Below, piece after piece: positions 44,101 through 55,648 of a stretch of DNA of 64,000 bases (its first letter is position 1; the number at the start of each line of letters is the position of its first letter). Location: NCBI RefSeq assembly GCF_910592395.1, contig NC_088319.1:10170001-10234000 (forward strand). Reading direction: 5' to 3'. The notes under the pieces are model-generated. The model was not told where the DNA came from. It saw only the letters and a list, made by a program, of their open reading frames with translations, and ran no database searches. A program made the position numbers and the translations under genes. Source of the DNA: Lineus longissimus (lineage: Eukaryota; Nemertea; Pilidiophora; Heteronemertea; Lineidae).

Positions 44101-44270
44101 GGGGTACAGTCATGGCAATCAAAACCCAAATACTGAGACCAAATGCCTGTTGACTGTGCTTTAAGAGAGACTGGCGCCATGCCTAGACTCTCTTAAAGCA
44201 CAGTCAACAGACACCAACCCCCTCCGACTCAGAAACCACAAACGCCCAACCCTTCCTGCTACCCTAATAC
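41123..44270 (-). mobile_element. Longest member of the 3.15-kb non-autonomous repeat family
   Basis: Runs from the GACGCAAGG terminus to ...CCCTAATAC near 44270. It contains, near its right end, two copies of a hairpin sequence (CTGTTGACTGTGCTTTAAGAG; about 43793-43820 and 44148-44213), the second a near-perfect palindrome around GGCGCCATGCC. The host site is the duplicated unit: sequence left of 40777 and right of 44271 is contiguous at 11020 and 56275 (CAATTTCTTGATGGAAAC). No RT, transposase or Rep frame is visible; only short frames exist. It has no clear terminal inverted repeat. Confidence 0.8.
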
Positions 44271-44441
44271 TTCTGGATGGAAACTACATGTACTTAATAT
44301 GTGGAACAGGAGGCGACTGGGCAGTGGACAGCATGGTAATACTGCCCATAATAGTACCAATGGTCCGGCTTTAATTCCAACCTCGACATGCAAGGTGCGA
44401 AAAGTTACCCAGGCCAGGATCAAGTTGTGAATGCTGAAAAT
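44271..44441. repeat. Copy B resumed after the repeat insertion
   Basis: Collinear with 11030-11340 (without its MITE) and 56275-56455, ending at the next MITE at 44442; a further short stretch is at 44844-44903. Confidence 0.75.
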
Positions 44442-44843
44442 AGAGAGGTTGCACATCATTTACAACTCCCACTCCGACTTCAACTTTGAGAGTGAATTAC
44501 TGTCATCTAGTGACAACTTCGATTTAAATTAAGTGACGAACGTTTTCATATTGATAAACTACGTGTACATGTACAAGGATTTTAAAATTCCAGATCGGAC
44601 CTGTGCATAAGGAGGAACATATGAAGTCATATTCCAGATCGTAGTGATTGCCTACGACTTGGATGACGGCTTCATCATATCCGTCTTATACACAGGTCCA
44701 ATTTGGAATTTCAAAAATGATTGTGCAGATACAGGTAATTTATCAATATGAAAGCGTTCAATAGTTCCATTATATTGAAGAAGATTTCACTAAATGACTC
44801 AGTTGTAGTCAGTGTGGGAGACGTAATGGTGCGCAACCTCTCT
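44442..44843. mobile_element. 402-bp MITE with AGAGAGGTTGC inverted ends and AAT duplication
   Basis: Termini AGAGAGGTTGCACATCAT and the inverse of AGAGAGGTTGCGCACCAT. AAT flanks both ends (44439-44441, 44844-44846), and the empty site at about 11333 (GCTGAAAATAACG) carries one AAT. Internally, CCAGATCGGACCTGTG- and TTTAAAATTCC-type stretches recur inverted around 44585-44725. No coding frame. Confidence 0.8.
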
Positions 44844-44902
44844 AATAACGAATAACGTTGTTCGATACGAAACAAAATTGGAAAAACCGTCTGCTACTTT
44901 AA

Positions 44903-45168
44903 AACTGGAATAGTGGAATAGGTATCCTACATAAAACCGGTTTCAGAATCCTATGTGCTTGGTAACAGAATCCCACATAGGCTTATCAACATGATTATTT
45001 TAGGTTGAAACTGGAATGATTCAAAACCCAACGGCGAATTCTTTCATGTTTAGGTAATGGTAACATAGCGCAGAATGTCTTTGTTCATCCCTCGTACAAT
45101 TTTCGGTGGCAGATCTTAAGGAAATGGCTTCAGAAACCCGCTCCCAAAGTTAGTGTCGTGCCACAGCC
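44903..45168 (+). repeat. Displaced, internally deleted piece of the unit
   Basis: Resembles 8240-8340 (GGAATAGGTATCCTACATAAA) joined directly to 9050-9205 (AAACCCAACGGCGAATTC...CCAAAGTTAGTGTC). It follows copy B out of order, so it is a rearrangement scar. Confidence 0.65.
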
Positions 45169-45286
45169 CCAAACTATCAACAAATAGTGAATTGTCTTGC
45201 ACACTGCCCCGCATCCTAGCATAAAGTCCAGTGTGGAAGTAGTAAATGTTCACCTGCAAAAGATGTTGAATGTGAGCTTTTCAAAC

Positions 45287-45748
45287 TTAAGGTTTAATAG
45301 ACCATTTACCATTTGGCACCGGCAGACTAATTTTGCAATAATCATGTTCGCCACATTTCAATTTATGCCTTTCAAATGTAGATTTTCGGTGTCTCTTATG
45401 TACATGAAATTCTCCTTGAAATAGGATATCGATAAGAACGTCGTCGTCATAGTTCTTGGAAAGGTAGAGTGGTTCAAGTATTGCCTCATAGATGCTTTTA
45501 GCCCATTCATTCTGTAACCTAAACACATGAATCTTGAGATTGTTGTCTTTTTGGATCTTGGGAATATCAGTTTGAACACAGACAGGAAAGGAGTTAATCT
45601 TGATCGTGTCCTCATACATCCTGTAGGCATTGAGGCCAGAAGAGCTAAATTCAGACGATGTCTTGTGATCAGTGTCACTCAGACTATGTCTTTCATTCAG
45701 ACTTTTCGGCCTTTCACATGAAGTACTTTGATGGTACTTGGCCGCCAA
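45287..45748 (-). pseudogene. Fragment resembling a Polinton/Maverick-associated DNA polymerase B upstream domain
   Basis: The minus-strand frame (153 codons) has the order FPV-TDIPKIQKDNNLKIHVF, then EPLYLSKNYDDDVLIDILF, then a basic region with an H...C...C pattern. This arrangement (I-N/H-V-F; P-L-Y-x-S; I-D-x-L) is familiar from the zinc-binding region preceding the polymerase in large DNA transposons of the Polinton type. The frame changes near the HKRHRK segment and no polymerase motifs follow, so at most a degraded piece is left. The assignment is from memory of the pattern and uncertain. Confidence 0.35.
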
Positions 45749-46132
45749 CGGACTCCATAGAAAAATTTCTGATCATTTGTTGGTACATTGATGACAGTTT
45801 TTGTTCTGAATGGTAATTTAATGTAATGTCCTCCTTTACACCTTTTGTAGGAACAGATTGCCATGTCGCAAGACTATTACATTACCTTCCTCTCCTCAAT
45901 CTGTGCCTTTATGTAATGCAATATTTATTAATCAGCGCTCAAATTGCCTGGTTCCCTGAAATTATGCTTTCCATTGGTGATTGTATTGGATGGGTGACCT
46001 TTTCACCAAATCTGCAAAATTCGGCCTTAACTGACATGCTAATTTTGTGATGGTAATCATAATATGGTGAAATTTTACACGAGTTACCCTTTAACCCCTA
46101 ACTCATGGCTGAACCTTCTCAATCATTTAGCG
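45749..46132. other. Unassigned AT-rich sequence
   Basis: Single copy, short frames only; no repeat or motif seen. Confidence 0.4.
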
Positions 46133-46144
46133 ACAACGTTTTAA

Positions 46145-46389
46145 CGTATTTACTCTAAAACCTCGAAGAAAAGGAATGAGGCTCCGCTCCCATTCATTAC
46201 AATGGAGGAGGGATTCTAAAACCTCAATATCATTTCTAAAGAAATGACACGATAGGGTCTCTTTTATTAGAAGAAATGGGCCTACTATAACCAGTGATAT
46301 TGATTTCTTATTGGCCCATCCCCATTCAAACCATTGTAATGATTGGGAGCGGAGCCTCATTCCTTGTATTCCAGGTGTTATGTGCAGTC
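46145..46389. mobile_element. 245-bp inverted-repeat element flanked by a 12-bp direct repeat
   Basis: ACAACGTTTTAA flanks the segment on both sides (46133-46144, 46390-46401). Inside, 33-bp arms (46173-46205 and 46331-46363; GGAATGAGGCTCCGCTCCC...) are inverted with one mismatch around a 125-bp centre. The arms lie ~28 bp in from the flanking repeats. Confidence 0.65.
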
Positions 46390-46805
46390 ACAACGTTTTA
46401 ATCATAAATGAAAGCCATTGTTTCTCCTGATTTCTTTTCATCAAGCGTTGTCAAAAAATTGTTTGGAAATATTTTATTCTAATGAAAGTTAGGCCTATAT
46501 CTCCTGTTCTAACAGTAATTATTTTCAATAATACAATAATATGCATAGCATTCATAAAAGTCAACCAATGCGTCTATTTAGCAATAATCTCCATTTATTA
46601 GTTCATTTAGATGACTAGTAGGCTGACGCTGACTGGCTTATAAAACGGGAACATATAGGGTGTCCCATTTTATGGGCCTAGCCATCATTCAGTCAACAAT
46701 TTAATTAATATACAATCACAATTAAATATTCATTTGAGGTGAACATGGTGGTGGTTCAACTGGGTGGTTCAACAGTTGCATAATACTATAGATGTAATAC
46801 GGCAA

Positions 46806-47027
46806 TTACTTGAATATTTTGACCCGTGTAAGACTATCTGAAAATTTGCTGTTAATGACTCGAATATTTGTTTCGACGCCTTCCACCAAAATCACCTTTT
46901 CCTCTTGCGACCACCATTTACTTTTTTCCCGGCTTGTTCCATGATGATAGGATTGGAAATGGAGTGGAAATGTTTGATCACCAATGTGAAGGTCTAATGT
47001 ATACACGAATACATAACCATATGCCAA
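46806..47027 (-). pseudogene. Myb/SANT-like (trihelix) DNA-binding fragment, Harbinger-associated type
   Basis: The minus-strand frame ends ...KWWSQEEKVILVEGVETNIRV followed by NSKFSDSLT. W-S-x-E-E-K-x-x-L-V-E-x-V and the K-F-S-x-S-L-T helix are typical of the Myb_DNA-bind_5 (NAIF1/Harbinger ORF2) domain. The frame stops right after the second helix, so the domain is truncated. The region up to 47324 may belong to the same dead element. Confidence 0.45.
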
Positions 47028-47156
47028 TTCAACGATTACGTAGGCCTCAATATTACGTCCATTATACGTCCTATAAACACCCCGTAATCGACAGTCTTTT
47101 CAGACTGTATCCGCACGAAGGACCGCACATAATAAGCGTCGATTCAAATGACATGG

Positions 47157-47324
47157 AACTTTGCGAGCGCTCGCAAACTTTGCGTGCTGGCCAAGTTGCA
47201 ATATTTTTGCGAGGACTTTGCGAGGTCTTCGTAAGTACCACGCATCGCAAAATTAGCGTGTCCGCAAAACCATCGCAAACAGGTAGCAACGAAAATGTTG
47301 CGATACATTCGTAAACATGGCCCC
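47157..47324. mobile_element. Likely PIF/Harbinger terminus
   Basis: The segment ends (read inward on the minus strand) GGGGCCATGTTTACGAATG, followed by repeated TCGCAA/TTGCGA words; TTTGCGAGCGCTCGCAAA forms a palindrome at 47161-47178. The start resembles Harbinger terminal repeats. No matching left terminus was located. Confidence 0.35.
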
Positions 47325-47740
47325 TGATTGCTTTCATTGCTCATACACTAGATACGGCAACCTTGCACAGGTCGCCGTACTATGTGGAGCATTCTGCACT
47401 AAGAAGGCATTTTGTAATGCTAAACCTTGCGTATAAGGGATTCCCACACTATATTAATGAAACACCCGTGTTTTGTTCAAGTCAAAGTTTTAGTGAATTT
47501 CGAAGCTTACGGAACACTCATCACTGCATCATAATGCAGCATTACAAAATCTCTTAATTAATCAACTCGGCAATATTTCCATTTTCAAAGGGAATATGGG
47601 AAGGAGTTTCACTAAAAATGTCTATAAGTTTTCTATCACTAGGAAATGGATATAAAATTCAGCAATGGTTTACATTTCAGAAGAAGTTCGGTTGCCACAT
47701 GACGATGTCCCTACCAAGAGCAGGTTAAATCCAGAAACTT

Positions 47741-48530
47741 CCAGAAAGTAAATGTCCACCGTTTTTTTAAAATGTCACAGAGATAAAATAAGATATTTGA
47801 AGGCAGTTTTCAGCAGAGTATGGTACATTTATATTTAGTTGGTCATATATCTGCAGTATTTGGATGCACCTAATTCCATCCCTTCATTATGCAACAAACA
47901 TTTTAAAAAGGTCCTAAAATCACTTTTCTTATTTCATGTGCGTTTTTCAAAAATTCAAATAAGCCCATGAACTGTGCTTTATGATCATAATTTTTTGGCA
48001 CTTGCAATTCCATACAGTGTGTACGATAGTCATGACAAATGCACATTTTTGCTGAGGATTTTTATATTACCTTTTTAATCTCTTCCATATCCTTTGATAA
48101 ATACCCCCTTAATCCTTCATGTATGAGCTGAGTTGGCCATAAAGACTCAAACTGACTGCATTGCTGACTATGAGGGGTGTTCTCAAAGGTCACCAGCTGT
48201 CTGAAAAAACAACAACCTGTAGCGAGCTTAAACTAATCTTCAAAATGAAAGAATTCGGCTGGAATTTTCTAGTAATGAAAGCAAAAAGCCTTTGTTGCAT
48301 CATAGTTCACCCATACATTGTGAAAAAGAACGAAAATAAAATAAAAAAGTCACTTTTTGGATATTTTTTAAATTGCCTGATACATAATGAAGATACAGGA
48401 TTCGCTGAGTCCAAATACAACAGATACATGACCAACTAGATATACCATTCTCTGCAGAAAACCGTATTCAATTATCTTATTCTACCTCTGTGACATTTAA
48501 AGAAACCTGTGGACATTTACTTTCTGGTAG
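47741..48530. mobile_element. ~790-bp DNA transposon with ~55-bp terminal inverted repeats
   Basis: Left end CCAGAAAGTAAATGTCCAC...TGTCACAGAG and the inverse at the right end match over about 55 bp. Copy B at 31070-31085 is uninterrupted (CCAGAAACGTACAAAG). One 92-codon frame (48161-48439, MLTMRGVLKG...) has no recognised motif, so the element is probably non-autonomous. The target duplication is ambiguous (ACT at both edges). Confidence 0.75.
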
Positions 48531-49560
48531 GACTGTACAAGGCTGATTTCACAATGTGAACACGTTTTTACAAATATACCTTGGTAACATTAGAAAATCA
48601 ATTTATAGGCGAGAGACCTCTCTTGGGAAATTGTTAAGTTTTTGAACTTCTGTCGCCTAAGCTGTCAATTTCGATGGGTCCTCCGGCTTTGGTTTTCAAC
48701 TATTGCCGATTTGCAGAAATAATTTGTATGATCCTTGCATTCTGCCTTTGCACAAAAATGGATTGTAAGGCCTAATGCTGAATTTGAAATACTATACTAT
48801 ACTAAGATAAAGGATATACGTGCAAAAGTTTCGCCCTTTGCTGTTAGAGGATAACATTGGGCCTGAGGGCGACCCCAACATTTCACGACGACCACCTCCC
48901 TTGTGCGCTGAATGTAGCTTTTCTTGCCGGAAGAACATGTCCACCTTGTTTTCTGAAAATCATTGAAGATAGATATTTCATATTCCTTATTCCCGATGCT
49001 ACTGATTTCGTACTGTCAATTACTTATTTCCGATCGTTGGACTTTTATGGTTGAGATTAGCATATATGTATATATAGCACTTTACGATTATGCTTAGATT
49101 AGCCCTCATTTATTAGCGAATTACTTACTAAGCCCATACGCCCGGAAAATACCTACCGGGTGAATAGCTAACCCAGTTCCTCGGAGGTCTAATTTTGTTT
49201 CACCTGCCACCATCGGTAGAATGCCACCGCACTCAGCTGCCGGAATCCATCTTTCACGTGGGTTACTCTTTTTTGCAAAATAAGGAAAACTGTAAGTTTC
49301 GATGAGGAAACTCTGTGAAAATCGAGAAAGAAAAGGCCCCGATTATGGGTAATCTAGCGATTCTCCATCCCCGCTATGCACATTGTAGAAATGAGCCAAC
49401 CAGAAGGCTCTATTGTTGAATTATTACTTGTCAGTTTTGCTTAACGAATGGTACGGCGATGCACACGTTGCTGCGTTTTTCTACCAGGCAACCAACCTAT
49501 TAACCACACTGACAGTTATAACCTATCGAGACTTTAGGTGAGACTATACGAAAACAAATA

Positions 49561-49822
49561 TTATACCTTTAGACTTAACTTAACCTTTTCGTACACGATC
49601 TTCTGCGTACAACTCGCGATATTCCGGTCGCACTGTGAATAATTTTCATGTGGCAAAGTTAAATAGTGTGCGTAAAAACTACCATTGAAGAATAAACAAT
49701 AAATAGAGATTGGGACCTCGGTCTGTCCTCCAACAAATAGATCATATTCGCCGCTGATTCCTTGTCCCACCCGAAAAAGGTCGTTGCAGGTCTGGGCTTT
49801 TATTGCGTACACGTTTGTCCCA
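49561..49822 (-). CDS. Minus-strand duplicated gene, copy C, last exon
   Basis: Same acceptor (TTTTCAG ending at 49823), same phase and same stop as 33576-33837. Substitutions are few (for example I to F in CLFINGSF, K to Q in ENYSKC), and the frame is intact. Confidence 0.5.
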
Positions 49823-50084
49823 CTGAAAATACATTGCTTGTGTCAACAGGGCAGAGAGCCGCGATGTAGCGACAAATCTGGGTGAATGAAAACATTGAAA
49901 AGGGTCTTTTGAAGAGGGTATTAAAAAAGTTTCGTTGCCTTTTCTCAGACCGTTCAAATGATATTATCAGACGTGCACAACTCAATATATTTCAAAATGT
50001 TCCATTATATTTTCAAGTCTTGCATGTATTCCGCTTTGGCGTGCCATCCTCGCGCATTGATATGGCCCTATCAAAATACGAGTT

Positions 50085-50528
50085 CTAAGCAGTCCAGTGA
50101 GTCCACATTTTCTTAAATATATTGTCATAAAGCATATTTCTGTGATGGCCTGACTCTGTGAATTTAGAATCAACCACATATTGAGAATAAATTACACTTT
50201 GATCCATCCCAGCCATGGATTTACCACGGCAACTTGATATTTTAATAACCTCTATGTGACTTCCGGTCGTGGATGAATACATGCCTCTTCCAAAAAACGC
50301 AGTATACCTTTTTAATATCTCCGTCTTGCGTGCGTCGTTGCATCCTCTGACGAAGCCAAGGCAATGCCGAACACTGGGGCCATATTCATAAGCAATGCAT
50401 GGTTCATATAATGTACATATTACACTGCACGCCAGTAGACTCCTCGTATCGGCTATCAAGAGAGCAATCGCTTTAGTTTGTTGAGGAAAATGACATCGGT
50501 AATAAAATTGTAATTTCGATGCCTCCAT
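50085..50528 (-). CDS. Minus-strand duplicated gene, copy C, first exon
   Basis: ATG at 50528, 147 codons, same length as copy B at 34099-34542 with about ten amino-acid changes and no gaps. Equal length and absence of frameshifts in both copies favour a real exon. Function unknown. Confidence 0.45.
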   Translation of the reverse strand: MEASKLQFYYRCHFPQQTKAIALLIADTRSLLACSVICTLYEPCIAYEYGPSVRHCLGFVRGCNDARKTEILKRYTAFFGRGMYSSTTGSHIEVIKISSCRGKSMAGMDQSVIYSQYVVDSKFTESGHHRNMLYDNIFKKMWTHWTA

Positions 50529-51780
50529 CTTGTCACTTCTAGCTGGGACCCTCAGGGAATGGATTTACTTGAAATGTCAATGTTCCGACGATTAAGTTAA
50601 CCTATGAGAAGATGAGAAGACAATTCCACGGGGCAGGAGCGGAAGATCAAATAGGCCCGTCATACTTGTCTCCACATAAAGACCGAGCTGGCCTTTGGCC
50701 ACAGTATAATCGATTATCAGAAATAGTTTTTGAGCGAATGCAATTTCGAAGCAGATCATTTGGAATTTTGTTCATAACCGGTAAAACTCTGGACACAGCC
50801 CCCGATTGCCTCAGAAGCTGCCTCGCGTTGGTATCAGAATTATTGGTCAAATATCCGACAACGAAGGGCCTCCAATCCAGGAAGAAGGTAATAAATGAAG
50901 GTATATAGGAGAGAGCATTACACATGGTGGAAGAAGTGGTAAAGAGGACAGGCGATTTGCAAATGGAAAAAAATGTGTTGTGGAGTGAAGTCAAGACGCA
51001 AGGTCGAAGTTGGTAGATGTTGCTTTGACTGAACTGAGTAGTATAAGCAGGGTGGTTGCCTGTTGACACTTGCCTGCAACCACTCTGTTACTGTTCCAGT
51101 ATACAAATCTGTTGGCGTGTTCGATATCTAGCGCCATGCTTGTGGGTAGGCTAAGCACCGGATCTCGCGCCTGGAAGTGCCTGCCTATATGAATTAAGCC
51201 CGAACGCTCTCGCGCCAAGCCCGAGTAACAGTAAGGCAAAGTAGCAATAAAAAAGAATGACCAGACAAAATACCGGGTGAGCGTAAAGTAATCACTGACC
51301 TTATTGACCATTTTTTTTACATGATTATATCAATTACTTCCATACCTATATATTCTATGTTTGCCAAAGAACTGCAGTCTGATGCAATGAAAAAAACTTG
51401 TGTACATCGTAATGCCGGCATTTGTAGGATCGTCTGTCAACTTTTCTCAAAATCTTATCCGGCGACCATTTGATCTCGGGATGACACGTAAAGCACTCTG
51501 AGGGTAGCTCATTATATAGCCTCGGTCTGCTACGCTGTACATCGAGGCTATGTGCTACCTCGAAAAAAGCCAGGAATTCCAGCCTAAACGCATTTAAGCC
51601 AAAGCCATGATGAAAAACCGGAAAACCCCTCGGTGTAAAAATACTTTGACGTCACAATGCTAGCCAACCAATCAGGTCATTGCTTCGTCAATCATTTTCG
51701 CAATGGCACCTCGCACTTCGTCCTTTTTGGGGACGAAGCATTGGTCTACTCCGAGGGTCGCTCACTACGGCCTGGCGCGA
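50529..51780. other. Shared non-coding segment of copy C
   Basis: Collinear with 34543-35239 plus 36965-37790 in B, and with 5218-6090 in A from 50907. Contains the hairpin at about 51047-51092 with one altered base per arm. It is the empty site for both the foldback element and the B-specific 280-bp segment. Confidence 0.6.
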
Positions 51781-51789
51781 GATGAGGCG

Positions 51790-52080
51790 TCAGTACCAAA
51801 AAGAACGCTGTGGCGCTTACTCGTGCTCACTTGCGCTTAGTAATCGATCGGCCATTGCAGACTATAAGACCATCTGTTCCACGAGTTTGGAATCGGAGAG
51901 AGTGACCTGTGCCCCTGCAATTCCGAACCGATGACTGTCAGCAACATCCTGTCCAAGTGCCCTGACCTAGCAGCCGTAAGGGAGGAGATCTGGCCATCGG
52001 GAACCTCCATCAAGGACCAGTTGTACGATGACCAGGACCGGATAAGGCAGACGACGGCGTACATCGCTAGAAGGGACTAA
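51790..52080 (+). pseudogene. Decayed LINE C-terminal remnant, copy C
   Basis: Best-preserved reading: HEFGIGESDLCPCNSE, ILSKCPDLAAVREEIWP, ending RQTTAYIARRD and TAA at 52078-52080. The His of the CxC...H-x4-C motif is replaced by Asn here (SNILSKC). Upstream in the same frame there are stops. Confidence 0.65.
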
Positions 52081-53978
52081 CCATCTAAGAGAGAACGAAG
52101 AAAAAGAAGAAGTAATCGATCACGCCATCTGAAACCCAGCCTACATGGTAAAACTTAGCGCCTCCCTGCGAGATCTCGTGATATTTGGGTGGTCGATCGC
52201 TCTGCTCAACCGAAAATGAAGCTACAATTCAACCTCGCGACAGGAATGGGCGGAGGCGCAATGGCTTGGGATGAGGCTGCCTGAAACCAATTAAAAAGGT
52301 ATTTATATAATGCATGATTTCGTTTGGAAAATTCAGACAATTGTTTACGAACAATGGAACAAAACTATCAATGAGAATAACTAATGATATGATCAATAAA
52401 CATACATTTCCGAACAGAACGTTTTTTGTCACATTGTATCTACAACTAGTATGTTTACAAAGTATGCACATAAGTTGGTCTGCGTTCTACATTTGTTTAA
52501 ACTACATATCGTTCTAGTACATATCATTTCAAAACATTTTCCCCACTACAAGTGATAATCATGTGCAAATTCTGAGCTTATTCTTCATCATAATCTCATA
52601 TAGGATTTGTTAAACCTAATAAAGGCCAAGGAATCCTAATAAAATTATGATTGTTAGCGGGATCCTATATATAAGTGGAATAGGTATCCTACATAAAGCT
52701 GGTTTCGGAATCGTATATGCTTGGTAACAGAATCCTAAATAGGCTTAGCAATAGCATCTTATTCATACGCTTGTTTAATAACGGAATGTCAGCGGAATCC
52801 TACATAGGCTTGGTAAGAGAATCAAAGTTATTAGCACGCTTATGAAAATACAATACGGATTGTCGTCACTTTTATTACTTTCCCATGAAAAAATGCTCAC
52901 TGGGCTCTGGAAGCGGTATCAGTAGGCGAGACAGTATTAATTGCGTTTCTTTGGGGATGTGATTTAAGTCAGAGTTTTCAGATGAAGGCTCAATGGTCAA
53001 AATAATGCACTCCGAAAAATAATTAGTAAAGTAAAATAGTTAGAGTGTAAAATAACTAAAAGTTTCTAGTTATTTTTACTACTCTGGTAGTTCCTATTGT
53101 ACCAAATGTGAAATTATATATTTAAACTAGTCTATCAAAATAGCAATTCTTAGCCATTTTGACCCTCTCGGTACGGGAAATGACCCTCTTTTTCGCCAGG
53201 CCTGAGATGGGACTGGCCAAATATCCGTTTCTCTTAGACACTGCAAGTTGTGGGCATGTCATAGCGACATCGATCTTTTGAACAGGATGACCAGATTCCT
53301 CTTAAAAGCTGTTTCATTTCCACTGGCTGTTTGGTTCGTGCTCAAGCGAATTTCAAACGTTTTAAACTTATTTTATAGTTGATGAAATAGGAACTACCAG
53401 ATTGAGGTGTTTTTTTTTAATCAACAATGGAATCAATGGATGTAGATTACCTTGATGGATGCCTTACATTTCCCCCTATATCAAAAATCCCCAGTTCAGG
53501 ATTAGGTTCTTTAAAATGAGAATGATTTAAAACCCAACGGCGAATTCTTTCACGTTTTGGTAATGGTAACACAGCGCGGAATTTCTTTGTACGTCCGTCG
53601 TACAATTTTCGGCGGCAGCTCCCCGACCCCCTAAAGAAATGGCCTCAAAACCCCGCTCCGAAAGTTAGTGTCTTGTTCAAGCTGTCGGCTGCCCAGTCAC
53701 CTCCTATTCTACATAAGTAGTTTCCATCAACAAATTGCACAAAAAAGGAAAACTTCAAAATCCACCTTCGTCGCCCGTTTGAAACAATTCTATTCGCGGC
53801 TATTCGACGGTAAAGTACTAGAAAATTCAAAAGCGATTGACGGAAGGGTATTATAGCAAGATAGTTTTCATTTGAGGCAAGTGCCTAGTTCCATTTTCTC
53901 AGTTCGGATGGCTGCACCTGACAGTGACGACAAACAACTCAAACTGATATGACCATGTCATTCGAAATGTAAAGTCTC
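52081..53978. other. Non-coding shared segment of copy C
   Basis: Collinear with 38088-39982 (B) and 7444-9506 (A). Contains the degenerate ~26-bp repeat at 52610-52830 and the left inverted-repeat arm at about 53690-53760. Confidence 0.6.
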
Positions 53979-54535
53979 GCTGCACTACAGCAATCCAACA
54001 TGTCTCTCTTGTGGTGGACAGGCTATCTATCTAGCTTCGCTAAACTACAGCAATCCAACATGTTTCTCTTGTTGTAGACATGCTATCCATCGAACTTCGC
54101 TACACTACAGCAATCCAACACATCGCCAGCGGTAGACAGGTTATCTATCGAATTGCGCTGCACTACAGAAATCGAACACGTCCCCAGTGGTAGACAGGCT
54201 ATCTATCGAATTGCGCTACACTACAGCAATCCAAAACATCCCCAGCGGTAGACAGGTTATCTATCGAACTCGGCTGCACTACAGCAATCCAAGACGTCCC
54301 CAGTGGTAGACAGGCTATCATCGAATTGCGCTGCACTACAGCAATCCAACACGTCCCCAGTGGTAGACAGGCTATCTATCGAATTGCACTACACTACAGA
54401 AATCCAACACGTCCCCAGTGGTAGCAGGCTATCTATCGAACTTTGCTGCACTTCAGCAATCCAACACCTCCCCAACGGTCGACAGGCTATCTATCGAATT
54501 TCGCTGCACTACAGCAAACCAACACTATTACCTAC
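53979..54535 (+). repeat. 58-bp satellite array, copy C (~9-10 units)
   Basis: Same unit as in A and B. The order of variant units near the right end (GGTAGCAGG, then ACCTCCCCAACGGTCGACAGG) is shared with B. Confidence 0.9.
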
Positions 54536-55378
54536 AGCCTGTATATACTGGTATCATCATTCATCAATGTGGTCGATGCAGAGTTTAAAGAAAATAGGCA
54601 GTGATAATCGTATTGATCGAAAGTCACTGTGAGTATTGTACAATCGATATCGGTCAATTCAAATCTTGGTTCAAATGACATCTTTGCTTTCAATTATTTC
54701 AACATGTTGAAGCGTATGACATGCTGCTCTCTGGACGTACGGAAATGTAACACTTCTCGCTCACCTTGGGCAGGATGTCTATTGAACTTTGCAGCAATAA
54801 TTGGGAATAGCACAATTGCTATGAAAAGTTTCAAGAGTCTGAACAAAGCAAAAACCATGGCTTGATACTGAACGTCTAAAGTATATTCACTTGTAGTCAG
54901 GATGTTTATCTTACTTCGCTGAGCACATCTGTACATAGAAAATACATGCTTTTGACACGCTCAGGAAGCCAGGTAGGTCAGACGAAGCCCAGGATTTCCC
55001 AGTAAAGCAGGTCGCTCAAATCACGTAACAAAAATCCAGACATACGCTGGAAATGACTATCAGGGTGACGTTAAAGCAATGAGCGGCTTTTTGCTTCAAC
55101 GTGTTTGTTCTTCTTTTGTTCCATTTGCACACTTTACCTCTGAAAGTTATTGACGATTAATAAATCTAATTCCAGCGCTCGAATTTTTTTCCCGCTCCCG
55201 GAAGCCGCCGAATTCCATGACGTTATTTAGATTTCTCCTCGTCAACAGGGTCACTTATGGCAGTGAAAGAAGCGTTTTTTACCGAGATTTGGTTGGCTAA
55301 AGCCTTGCAAATTACGCATTCTTTCCCAATTCTCTTTTTTCGGGGCCATTGTAGGAAATGAAGACGAATGTACGCAGA
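54536..55378. other. Non-coding shared segment (copies A, C, D)
   Basis: Collinear with 9880-10725 and 62462-63900. The minus-strand frame at 54694-54936 is present in A and D with indels of different lengths, so it is probably not coding. Confidence 0.45.
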
Positions 55379-55571
55379 TAGGCATTGAAAACCTATCTTT
55401 TTAAATAAGCCTATTTTTAAATCCGTTTTTAATCATGTGGTTCTAAATGGTTTCATTGTTTTATTACTGTGTTTTAGTACTTTGAGCACATTGTTTCTTA
55501 GATTGTAAGGTGCCTTTGAGCAATTTGTTGATAAAGGCACATAAAAATATGTTTTAATTATAATAATAAAA
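55379..55571 (+). mobile_element. 3' end of an L2/CR1-like LINE
   Basis: Reads LKTYLFK-like at its start, then a 3' UTR containing TGTAAGGTGCCTTTGAGCAA and AAAGGCACATA, the familiar L2 3'-end pattern, with an AATAATAA tail. Copies A and D are continuous across the site (TACGCAG|TGTATTTTC). Confidence 0.7.
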
Positions 55572-55648
55572 GTGTATTTTCATGTGTTTAAACGACAGCT
55601 AGTAACGTCACCCGTCACCGAGGTTGATTGGGGGTCTTCCCGATTCGC

